Positions 44,589 through 52,198 of a stretch of 64,000 bases of DNA are shown piece by piece; positions within the stretch are counted from its first letter, which is position 1; every line of letters starts with the position of its first letter. The notes below the pieces were generated by a model. That model was given only the letters and a program-made list of their open reading frames with translations. It was not told the DNA's origin and did not search any database. Source of the stretch: Khoudiadiopia massiliensis (GTDB lineage: Bacteria > Bacillota > Clostridia > Tissierellales > Peptoniphilaceae); contig OKQS01000003.1 in assembly GCA_900290095.1 (NCBI GenBank), positions 62,001-126,000 on the forward strand, in the 5' to 3' direction. The position numbers and the translations under genes are program-made.

Positions 44589-47150
44589 CTATAGCGTATA
44601 GTCATGTTGTTTCATAAAACTTTTTACTTTTCTATTAAATAGTGTAAAGAAAACCAATATATATATTACATACACCAGTGCTTGGCTTGTTATCCTAGTT
44701 ATTTGTGTCATATCGCTCCAACCAGTAATAATCTCCCACATTATGTATCTGTTAAATACTATTTGAATCATAAATGAGAAAATAAGCACTTTTGAATATT
44801 CCTTAAAGCATATAAATATCAATTTTTTATTTTTTATTCCCAAGTCCCTAAGCAGGCTAAAATTTCTTTCATTATCTAACCAAAACACGTTAAATATTGA
44901 AAATGCAAATGAGAATAAAAGTATTACAACAAGTAAAATATATGCTATAAAAATTATTTTTTCCATAAATTGATATTCATGAAAAGCCGTTAAATTATAA
45001 TGCTGATCAATTAATTGTACTCTTGGAACCCCCCTTATCATTGAAGATATATTATACGAGATTGTATTGTAATCAGCTTCCGGCTCCAGAAAGATTCGGA
45101 TACGTGTTGTTTCATATTTTATTTTCGATTTTTCTAAAAATGATTTACTAACAAGTATTCTATATGGGGATTCGGTTGATGAATTAGTGAACCATCCTAA
45201 ATTTTTATAGCTGCTACCTATAACTTTTATATTTAGCCTTTCCAGTCTACCTTTGTGTGAAAGAATTTCTTCTTGAGGGATAATACCATAAAGTTTTTTG
45301 TCAGCTTGTGGAAAATACACGCTTATATTCTTATAGTTAAATAAATCATCGTCTTTGATCAAATCGCTCCCATCAGTTGAACGTTCCCAATAAATTCCTT
45401 CTCCTGTAGAATCTTTTGTGATTTTATTAATTTTTATAGATGGTGAAATAAGGACAGCCCCTTCTCCATTAAGTAACTTAGACACATTTGTTTCATTAAT
45501 ATTAATCGTTTTTGCAATATCTTTCAGATAATTATCCGGTAGCATATAAAAATCGCAACTGATAAGCGTGTCCAAACCTTCTTTTATAAAAAGTTTTTTA
45601 AGAGGCCCTTGCTCAAGCGGTATAGTACTTGCCGCATAAATTTTTTCTATTAAAGGACTGTTAATTACTTTGTTAGAGACTTCCATTTGACCATATTTGT
45701 TTTCATAAAAACATTCTATTCTTTTTATCCCTTTTATATTTTTCAATTTTAATGAAATTTCATCTAGTTTATGTTGAAAATCATCATAGAAAAAAGTCCA
45801 TCTTGGAGCATCTGCGTCATTAATTGCTATTTTTTCATTGCCATACTTGTAATAATTGAAATCCAGTTTATCTTCCTCAAAGTGTATATCAAAATCAAAC
45901 TTCTTATTAAGCTGACCATAAAGTTCAATTTCACTATTCATTTGACTTATAGAGCGGGTTGAAGAGTAAAAAGAAATAATTATATAAGATAATAAGAAAA
46001 GCAAAAAAGTAGAAGAAATAAAAACTCTTTTACCTTTTATAGGAATAGAAGTTCTGCTAATTTTTATATTTTTTAAGATTGGTATAACTTTGTTTTTAAA
46101 TGAAGGAATTTCAAAAGCACAAACTGTTACTGCTGCCAAATAAGCTAAAACATAATACTGTATTACTTTTAAAAAAAGTATTACAGATATAAAGGAATTG
46201 TAGGAATATGCAAAATAGCCATATATTTTGCAAGCGAAAAACGAAATAATTAATGAAATAATTAATGGCGGGACTGCTAATAGAACAATTTCAATTTTTT
46301 TGACAATTGATAAGTGATTTTCTGATAGACCAAGATCCTTTAATAAATTGTATCGTATATTTGAATTTCTTTTATATCCTAATAATAATATAAACACCAA
46401 AATAAAAAAGGCTATTATTTGAGTTAAAAAAAAGTCATTTGGAAATCTATATACAAATACATTTTCATCTCCAAGAATCGGTGTATTTTCATATAAGTTT
46501 CCTGAGTAATTGGTCGAATTTATTTCTGATGTTTGTTTGCTATTTAATAATAGAAGTCTGTAAGTGTTATTTGCCTCCAGATCAGATAATTTTTCAAAAT
46601 CAGAAGAACTAAGCCAAACATCAGGCACTTCCATTTTGTGTTTTTCCTCGCGTTCGCCACGAACCCATAAAAAACCAATATCAGGTATTATTCCTTTTAC
46701 TTTGTAGCTATTTCCATATATACTTATTTGACCGCCATCTTTTAAAAATAATTTTTCAGCAATATTTTTACTAACTAAGCAAAATCCTTGGTCATTATCA
46801 TTTAATTCCTGATTTAATTCGCCCCTATATAACATTTTATTTGCGGCTATGTTTTTTGTTCCGACGGTTAACGATGTACCATCCGATAAGTCTGCATTAA
46901 ATGCTCTTATATTGGCAACATCACTTTCTAATGTGAAGTTTTTCTGCTCTTCCTCAGTTTGATATAGTATTGAATGAAAATATCCATAAATGTTTCCTCG
47001 TGAGTATGCCATTTTGATTTGATGTAATTGTATAATACTTACTACAGACAGGAGCAAAAAAGAAATTAAAAATAATAACAAGAATGTAATTCTAAAAGAC
47101 CTGTTTTTTTTTGACAAAGCAAAGAAGCTAATCTTTAATATTCTTTTCAC
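44589..47150 (-). CDS. FtsX-like ABC permease of a putative secreted-peptide transporter
   Basis: About 853 residues. An N-terminal helix (near 20-42) is followed by an extracellular MacB-like domain. A helix block (~250-355), a further helix (~385-405), a second extracellular region (~410-735) and a final helix block (~740-850) come next. The open frame also has an ATG at 47168 inside the ATPase gene; I prefer the GTG at 47150, which has AAGGTGG 6 bases before it and follows the ATPase stop by one base. Codon use is strikingly AT-rich compared with host genes. It pairs with the ATPase upstream; substrate may be the peptide encoded before it. Confidence 0.8.
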   Translation of the reverse strand: MKRILKISFFALSKKNRSFRITFLLLFLISFLLLSVVSIIQLHQIKMAYSRGNIYGYFHSILYQTEEEQKNFTLESDVANIRAFNADLSDGTSLTVGTKNIAANKMLYRGELNQELNDNDQGFCLVSKNIAEKLFLKDGGQISIYGNSYKVKGIIPDIGFLWVRGEREEKHKMEVPDVWLSSSDFEKLSDLEANNTYRLLLLNSKQTSEINSTNYSGNLYENTPILGDENVFVYRFPNDFFLTQIIAFFILVFILLLGYKRNSNIRYNLLKDLGLSENHLSIVKKIEIVLLAVPPLIISLIISFFACKIYGYFAYSYNSFISVILFLKVIQYYVLAYLAAVTVCAFEIPSFKNKVIPILKNIKISRTSIPIKGKRVFISSTFLLFLLSYIIISFYSSTRSISQMNSEIELYGQLNKKFDFDIHFEEDKLDFNYYKYGNEKIAINDADAPRWTFFYDDFQHKLDEISLKLKNIKGIKRIECFYENKYGQMEVSNKVINSPLIEKIYAASTIPLEQGPLKKLFIKEGLDTLISCDFYMLPDNYLKDIAKTININETNVSKLLNGEGAVLISPSIKINKITKDSTGEGIYWERSTDGSDLIKDDDLFNYKNISVYFPQADKKLYGIIPQEEILSHKGRLERLNIKVIGSSYKNLGWFTNSSTESPYRILVSKSFLEKSKIKYETTRIRIFLEPEADYNTISYNISSMIRGVPRVQLIDQHYNLTAFHEYQFMEKIIFIAYILLVVILLFSFAFSIFNVFWLDNERNFSLLRDLGIKNKKLIFICFKEYSKVLIFSFMIQIVFNRYIMWEIITGWSDMTQITRITSQALVYVIYILVFFTLFNRKVKSFMKQHDYTL

Positions 47151-47151
47151 C

Positions 47152-47802
47152 TTAGACCACCTTACCATCTTTTAATTCAACGGTTCTTGTGCCTATTCTA
47201 GAAATTTCTTTTTCATGCGTGGCAATAATGAAAGTTGTTCCAAGTTCCTTATGTATTTTTGTAAAGAGATTTATTACATTTGAAGAGGTTTCACTATCAA
47301 GTGCCCCGGTCGGCTCGTCTGCAAGTATAAGCTCAGGTTTTAGTATTAGGGCTCTTGCCATAGCAACCCTTTGCTGCTCTCCACCCGACAGTTTGTTTGG
47401 ATACTGATCCATATATTTATTAATTTCAAGGAAATTAATAATTTTTATTAAAAAATCTTTTTCGTAATCAACACCGTTAATTAATGCCGGAAGTATTATA
47501 TTCTGTTTTACAGTGTTCTCGCTTATCAACCTATAATCTTGCCAAATAAAACCTATTTTCTGAGTACATACTTCTTTACGTTTTTCTGTGTTGATACTAT
47601 ACACATCCACGTCATTAAATAAAACCTGACCACTTGCAGGCTCCAAAAGACCATCTATAACTTTTAAAAGAGTACTTTTCCCTGAACCGCTTTTTCCTAA
47701 TAAAACAATAAGCTCTCCCTTGTTAATTCCTAACGTAAGGTTGTTAAGGACAAGGGTTTTTGCATCATAGCCAACACATATTTTCTTTAATTCAATAAGC
47801 AT
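47152..47802 (-). CDS. ABC transporter ATPase of the AT-rich peptide module
   Basis: A 216-residue MacB/LolD-type ATPase. Walker A GKSGSGKST is near residue 36, the Q-loop region IWQDYRLI follows, signature [15 protein letters not shown] is near residue 138, Walker [14 protein letters not shown] near residue 158 and switch ATHEKEI near residue 194. AGGAGAAGGA precedes the ATG. It lies 76 bases after the small secreted-protein gene, with a hairpin between. Confidence 0.9.
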   Translation of the reverse strand: MLIELKKICVGYDAKTLVLNNLTLGINKGELIVLLGKSGSGKSTLLKVIDGLLEPASGQVLFNDVDVYSINTEKRKEVCTQKIGFIWQDYRLISENTVKQNIILPALINGVDYEKDFLIKIINFLEINKYMDQYPNKLSGGEQQRVAMARALILKPELILADEPTGALDSETSSNVINLFTKIHKELGTTFIIATHEKEISRIGTRTVELKDGKVV

Positions 47803-47822
47803 TCCTTCTCCTTAATTTTATA

Positions 47823-47848
47823 ATGGGAGGTGTTGAGAACCCTCCCAT
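47823..47848 (-). terminator. Intercistronic hairpin between small protein gene and ABC ATPase gene
   Basis: ATGGGAGG and CCTCCCAT (47823-47830 and 47841-47848) form a perfect 8-bp stem around a 10-base loop. It lacks a strong T tract, so it may be a partial terminator or a processing site that lets the peptide transcript exceed the transporter transcript. Confidence 0.5.
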
Positions 47849-47878
47849 ATATTATTATAAGATCAATGTTGCTAAAGA

Positions 47879-48214
47879 TTAAAACCAGTCGCCTGAATAG
47901 TCAAAAGGCCATGGTTTTGTTGATGTGTGGGCAAGAACCCCATTTACGTAATATTTACAGCTATGGTTTCCTTTTTTCTTACCTAAATAATCTGTCCAAA
48001 CTATACAGTAAGTGCTATCCCCACTCGTCGCTGTTTTTGAATAAGATGTGTTGTCAGTTAAAGATACAGTGATAACATTTTTCATAGTGCTTTGGACTCT
48101 TGTGGAAGTAGTTTTGCCATATCCATATTTATTTTGCATACCATGAAAGAACGAACAACCTCTGTATGAAGCTTCACTAGGTAAACTAAAAAAAGTCATT
48201 ATTAAACCAAACAA
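47879..48214 (-). CDS. Small secreted cysteine-containing protein, 5' end cut by transposon insertion
   Basis: The remaining frame gives up to 111 residues from a TTG codon. It begins with a hydrophobic run FGLIMTFF, then a likely signal-peptidase site (SLPSEA / SYRGC). The mature part is ~94 residues, rich in Ser, Thr, Tyr and Lys, with three Cys (GCSF, TYCIV, HSCKY) and an aromatic C-terminus ending DWF. The normal start and n-region are missing because the Tn916-like element ends at this point. Size, export signal and the ABC genes suggest a bacteriocin or signalling peptide. I do not recognise the family with certainty. Confidence 0.6.
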   Translation of the reverse strand: MFGLIMTFFSLPSEASYRGCSFFHGMQNKYGYGKTTSTRVQSTMKNVITVSLTDNTSYSKTATSGDSTYCIVWTDYLGKKKGNHSCKYYVNGVLAHTSTKPWPFDYSGDWF

Positions 48215-48348
48215 AGTATAAATTTCTAATTATCTTTTTATATTTTCTTAAATGCTCGTAAAGCCTTATTCTATGTGCTTTCGAGTATTTTTACTGTAGG
48301 AAGATACTTCACGTTTCTTTGCATATTTCCTCATGTCTTAGCTGTCAG

Positions 48349-48370
48349 AAGTGGTAAATAAGTAGTAAAT
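48349..48370. repeat. DR2-type integrase arm-binding direct repeats
   Basis: AAGTGGTAAAT (48349-48359) and AAGTAGTAAAT (48360-48370) are adjacent 11-base direct repeats next to the int stop codon. In Tn916 such DR2 repeats near the ends bind the N-terminal domain of Int. Confidence 0.75.
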
Positions 48371-48382
48371 TCATTTGTACTA

Positions 48383-49600
48383 CTAAGCAACAAGACGCTC
48401 CTGTTGCTTCTCTTTATTCAAGCGTTTCATTTCTGCCATTGCAGAATCGAATGTTGCATGTGCGTAATAGTTCAGCGTCATGGCTATATTAGCATGTCCC
48501 ATAATGTACTGTAATGCCTTTGGATTCATTCCTGCATTTGCATAGTTGGTACAGAATGTATGTCGCAAACTATGTGGAGTGATGTGTGGCAATTTATCCT
48601 CGTTATACTTATTGTATTTCTTAACAAGACCTTTCATCATGCCGTTGTAATCACTTGCCACTTTTGGATAGTTCTTTCTATTAAGAAAGAGGAAATCACT
48701 ATATCCATCAATCTCAACACGCTTATCATTCTTTCGATTCGCTAACACTCGCTTAAATGCTTGATAGGCTTCTTCAACCATAGGAACTTGACGTTCGCCA
48801 CTTTTGGTCTTTGGTGTTTCAATGTAGTACCCAATTTCAGTATCTCTCAATAGCTGATGGTCTATATTGACAAGACGATTCTCAAAATCTAAATCTGGAA
48901 GTGTCAAACCACCAAACTCTGAAATACGAAGACCTGTTTTTAAGAGTATCAGAATTTCATCATAATTTTTGCTGTAGGTTTTATCAGCTTTTGCAAAGGC
49001 TAACAGTTTTTCTTCCTGTTCTTCTGTTAGTACGGTCTTAGGGACAGTATCATCATCAAGAACTGCTTTCAGTTGAAAGTCAAATGGATTCTTCCGAACA
49101 CAATCATCTTGTATAGCAATATAGAATGAAGCCTTTAAAGAACGTTTGTAGTTATTGATGGTTTGATAAGCATAACCATTTTCACTCATTCTAATAGCCC
49201 ATTCTTTAGCGTCTGATGGCTTAATACTGTCAATACTTCTTACACCTAACTTGTCTTTCTTCAAAATATCCATAAGATATTTGCGTCCAGTTTCAGTGTT
49301 TTTTCTAACCTTTGGTCTTTGAGCGTTCTGTTTTGCGTAAAGCTGGCAGAGTGTCATTTTCTTTCCTACAACATCAATACCATCATGAATGTCTTTCTGT
49401 AACTCTGCGATTTTCTCTCTAAGTGAGATACAATCACGCTTTCCTGCTGGTACTCGGTCTGTAGCCACAAGTTTCCACGAGTAAACAAATTGCGGTTCTC
49501 CAAATGAATCTATATATTTGTATAAGTATCTTCCGTCTTTTCGTTGGCTCTCTCCAGTCTTTAAGATTCGACCTTTATTGTCACGTCTTTTTTCTGACAT
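48383..49600 (-). CDS. int: Tn916-type tyrosine integrase
   Basis: A 405-residue tyrosine recombinase that excises and integrates the element. The N-terminal ~75 residues form the three-stranded DR2-binding arm domain and ~80-180 form the core-binding SAM-like domain. The catalytic domain shows R225 (GLRISE), H343 and R346 (HSLRHTF), H369 (GHAN) and nucleophile Y379 (YYAH). All active residues are present and length is standard, so it should be active. Int transcription is directed outward toward the host peptide module. Confidence 0.97.
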   Translation of the reverse strand: MSEKRRDNKGRILKTGESQRKDGRYLYKYIDSFGEPQFVYSWKLVATDRVPAGKRDCISLREKIAELQKDIHDGIDVVGKKMTLCQLYAKQNAQRPKVRKNTETGRKYLMDILKKDKLGVRSIDSIKPSDAKEWAIRMSENGYAYQTINNYKRSLKASFYIAIQDDCVRKNPFDFQLKAVLDDDTVPKTVLTEEQEEKLLAFAKADKTYSKNYDEILILLKTGLRISEFGGLTLPDLDFENRLVNIDHQLLRDTEIGYYIETPKTKSGERQVPMVEEAYQAFKRVLANRKNDKRVEIDGYSDFLFLNRKNYPKVASDYNGMMKGLVKKYNKYNEDKLPHITPHSLRHTFCTNYANAGMNPKALQYIMGHANIAMTLNYYAHATFDSAMAEMKRLNKEKQQERLVA

Positions 49601-49681
49601 GGCATTTGCTCCTTTCCTTTATGGAAAGAGCCTTGATACGACTTAATACTATTTTATCATATACAAGACCCTTTGGCGACG

Positions 49682-49885
49682 CTAGATTGCGTCCAATGTA
49701 TCTATAATTTTTTCAAATTGTTTTCGTTTAATCTGAATACGATTGCCATTCATAATCAGCCAATTTGCATTTTTATTTTCCTCTGCCAAGCGTCGTAGCT
49801 TGTTTTCGCCAATACGAAAATATTTTGACGCTTCTTCAATGGTTAGGGTATAACGTTCCCAAATAGGAATGTCAGTCTGCTTCAT
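49682..49885 (-). CDS. xis: Excisionase Xis-Tn916
   Basis: A 67-residue basic DNA-bending protein with a winged-helix start ([29 protein letters not shown]), typical of Tn916 Xis. It aids Int in excision by binding near the ends. It sits 81 bases upstream of int in the same transcription unit. Confidence 0.95.
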
Positions 49886-50120
49886 AAAATCCTCCTTTCC
49901 AAATCACTTATTTGGATTTCATAAAAGTTGTTTTACCAGCAATCGAACAGCTTTAGCAAAGCTCACGGGAGTTCCACCCCTGCATGGTTCTCATGTAGCC
50001 ATACTCATTGCCTGCGACGGTTTTATCACGCTCGGACTATTGACTGTATGGGAGTATCATTATCACGATAAGAATGTCGTTGCAGGCAATCCTGCTAAAG
50101 ATTGCTTCTCGGATCACTAA
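49869..50120 (+). CDS. Hypothetical small protein opposite xis (Tn916 orf10 region)
   Basis: An 83-residue open frame on the plus strand, opposite to the other genes, overlapping the xis start by 17 bases. Similar frames are often annotated in Tn916-like elements. No ribosome-binding site of good quality or domain can be seen, so it may not be expressed. Confidence 0.25.
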
Positions 50121-50345
50121 CATGAATCGCTCGCTATCTTTATAAGATAGGTCATGGCGGTTAGTTCCGTTGGCTCTTTTCTTATCGAAACGTATTCGAT
50201 TACTTTTATTCAGTTTTCAAAGAACAATGGCTCGTTAGCCTATCAAAACACATTGAAAGCTCAATATGCTTTGGTGGAATAACAAACCTCCCTGTTCGGG
50301 AAGCGTGGAATGGTTTAGCACGCTTCCACGAAAGGAGAGAGGATA

Positions 50346-50576
50346 TTACTTAATTTCAAATGACAAAATCTTTGTAATCAGTCTGGTTTCCATTCTTCCA
50401 CGTAAGACTTCATCAACGACCATACTTTGATTGCCATATTCATCTTTCATAAGTCGTAGGGAACGCTTCGTTATGTACCCTCTGTAATGATGTAGAATCT
50501 GGTTAATCGCTTCGGTATCGCCATCTGTTGCCTTTACAATGAGAGGAAAGGGAATCATAGGATATTGTGTTTTCAT
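50346..50576 (-). CDS. orf8: Tn916 Orf8, helix-turn-helix regulatory protein
   Basis: A 76-residue protein with a small helix-turn-helix domain (TDGDTEAINQILHHYRGYITKRSLR). Orf7 and Orf8 of Tn916 activate their own promoter and so drive int, xis and transfer genes after tetracycline exposure. It overlaps the orf7 stop by 4 bases. Confidence 0.9.
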   Translation of the reverse strand: MKTQYPMIPFPLIVKATDGDTEAINQILHHYRGYITKRSLRLMKDEYGNQSMVVDEVLRGRMETRLITKILSFEIK

Positions 50577-51004
50577 TCTTCAAATTCCTCCATAAACTTT
50601 TTAATTAAGGCTAGTCCACTGGTTCTATGCCGATAGACAGTAGAACGGTTCAATTTCAACAGGTCTGCAATTTCTGAATCGCTCATGTCCATAAAGTAAA
50701 ACAGCAGTAGAATTTCACGTTTCTTGTCTGGCAACTCACGTAATGCTTCACTCAACAAATCATTTTCAACGCCTACTGATAACCCATTGAGTGTAAAAAT
50801 CTGAAAGTCAGTTGAATAGTTATCTGTTGTCGCAAACTGGCTAACAAGATAATCGCCAACATCCGAAAAGGACACCTCACGCTTTGCAATCCTTGAAAGA
50901 TAAAGCATATAATTCTTTCGCTCGTCTTCCATAGCACGTTTACAGATATAGTCAAACTGATTTTCTATTGTGGTCTGAAAAGAAGATGGTTTCATGTTTC
51001 TCAC
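50573..51004 (-). CDS. orf7: Tn916 Orf7, sigma-70-like regulator
   Basis: A 143-residue protein with a C-terminal sigma region 4-like helix-turn-helix (LPDKKREILLLFYFMDMSDSEIADLLKLNRSTVYRHR near residues 85-125). In Tn916 it works with Orf8 to raise transcription of the excision and transfer genes. It is preceded by a terminator-like hairpin at 51137-51170. Confidence 0.92.
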   Translation of the reverse strand: MRNMKPSSFQTTIENQFDYICKRAMEDERKNYMLYLSRIAKREVSFSDVGDYLVSQFATTDNYSTDFQIFTLNGLSVGVENDLLSEALRELPDKKREILLLFYFMDMSDSEIADLLKLNRSTVYRHRTSGLALIKKFMEEFEE

Positions 51005-51130
51005 CCCCTTTCTGTCTAGGAAAGGAAGTGAGCCTTGCTCGTTTATCTCCTTTCACTCTTAGTCCCAATGTGAAAGGGGGATTTGTTGCATTACTGATAA
51101 ATAAACTTTGTAAAAAAGTTCTGAATAGCC

Positions 51131-51170
51131 AAAAAAGCATATAAACAGATTTATTTCTCTGTTTACATGC
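51131..51170 (-). terminator. Terminator/attenuator hairpin upstream of orf7
   Basis: GCATATAAACAGA (51137-51149) pairs with TCTGTTTACATGC (51158-51170), one wobble. On the minus strand the stem is followed by TTTTTT. It would stop most transcripts that arrive from tet(M) before orf7, consistent with antitermination-type control of the element. Confidence 0.65.
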
Positions 51171-51499
51171 TTCTGTTATTCTATCTATATGATTTATAAA
51201 ACCACATTGGTGGACGTACTTATCTATTGCAGATAGACGACTTTTTTTGACAAGAACCCAATGTAAGGAAATTTATTGTATATGATGTACTTCATGGCGA
51301 CGTTGACCTCCAACAAACCGCCATTTGGAAGTAATATACAATATTTTAACAGCGTAAATAGCACTACCATATAACGGTTTTTTTTATTGGCGTTTAGTAG
51401 TGCTTTTTATTAAATATAAACCTATAAACCATATAACACGTTTTTCTATACCTGTTTTTAATTCAGTAGGAACAATAAAATGTATAGAGGTGGTCTACT
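51171..51499. other. Intergenic control region between orf7 and orf9
   Basis: No gene is visible in this AT-rich stretch. It holds the divergent upstream regions of orf7 (minus) and orf9 (plus). It also holds a hairpin of AGCACTAC (51360-51367) with GTAGTGCT (51397-51404) followed by TTTTATT. This agrees with its known role as the switch region of Tn916 where Orf9 represses orf7. Confidence 0.6.
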
Positions 51500-51853
51500 A
51501 TGCGTAAAAAAGAAGATAAATATGATTTTAGAGCCTTTGGTTTAGCCATTAAAGAAGCTCGATTGAAACGAGGTTTAACTCGTGAACAAGTGGGAGCATT
51601 GATTGAAATTGACCCACGGTACTTAACTAATATTGAAAATAAAGGGCAACACCCCAGCATACAAGTTCTTTATGACCTTGTATCGTTACTTCATGTTTCC
51701 GTTGATGAATTTTTCTTACCTGCTAATAACTTGGTAAAAAGCACCCGACGATTACAGATAGAGAAATACATGGATAGCTTTACAGACAAAGAACTATCCT
51801 TAATGGAATCTTTAGCCAGCGGTATCAACGAAGCAAGAAACATCGAAGACTAA
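51500..51853 (+). CDS. orf9: Tn916 Orf9, XRE-family transcriptional repressor
   Basis: A 117-residue regulator. The N-terminal helix-turn-helix occupies residues 10-68 ([35 protein letters not shown]) and a small helical tail follows. It is on the opposite strand to the rest of the element. In Tn916 it represses the orf7/orf8 promoter, and tet(M) transcription antagonises it by antisense reading. AGAGGTGG precedes the ATG. Confidence 0.93.
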   Translation: MRKKEDKYDFRAFGLAIKEARLKRGLTREQVGALIEIDPRYLTNIENKGQHPSIQVLYDLVSLLHVSVDEFFLPANNLVKSTRRLQIEKYMDSFTDKELSLMESLASGINEARNIED

Positions 51854-51878
51854 TTAAAAGAATCCATACATAACGGAA

Positions 51879-51923
51879 AGAGCCGATAAAATGAGATTGT
51901 ATTAATCTCATTTTATCGGCTCT
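51879..51923. terminator. Perfect 20-bp bidirectional terminator between orf9 and orf6
   Basis: The 20-base arm at 51879-51898 (AGAGCCGATAAAATGAGATT) is an exact reverse complement of 51904-51923, with loop GTATT. It lies between the convergent orf9 (plus) and orf6 (minus) genes and covers the orf6 stop codon at 51913-51915. Confidence 0.8.
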
Positions 51924-52101
51924 GCGTCTTTGCGTCTGGCTCTGTAATCACAGTTACTTTGAACTGCTTTATTTCAATTAAATTTTCTTGTCTGCATTTC
52001 GGACAATAGAGGGGGAATTTTTTTAATTCAGTATCTTCCCTTATCTTTAATCGTGTTTTATTTCCACATACAGGACACAATATCCACTTGTAGTTTATAA
52101 T
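51913..52101 (-). CDS. orf6: Tn916 Orf6-like cysteine-rich KTR protein, non-ATG start
   Basis: About 60 residues with two CxxC pairs (ILCPVCGNKTR and LYCPKCRQENL) forming a zinc ribbon, ending PDAKTQSR. This is the cysteine-rich KTR protein found after tet(M) in Tn916-like elements. GGAGGAG lies just before it, but the first codons read GTT ATT ATA AAC; no ATG exists. ATT (52101), ATA (52098) or a later TTG would have to serve as start, so it is either a rare start or a defective gene. Confidence 0.65.
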   Translation of the reverse strand: MINYKWILCPVCGNKTRLKIREDTELKKFPLYCPKCRQENLIEIKQFKVTVITEPDAKTQSR

Positions 52102-52198
52102 AACTATCTCCTCCTTTACACTTTAATTCAAATCTTTATTAAAAAATATTTCATCTTATTTAACAAGAAACCATATTTATATAACAACATAAAATACA

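Noticed and set aside
44589-47150. DUF1430 bacteriocin-associated membrane protein
   Set aside because: The layout with MacB-like extracellular domains and FtsX helix blocks fits an FtsX-type permease better.
47879-48214. Firm assignment as lactococcin 972 bacteriocin
   Set aside because: Gene neighbourhood fits, but the mature sequence has three cysteines and lacks a convincing match by eye to that family, so it is left as unassigned.
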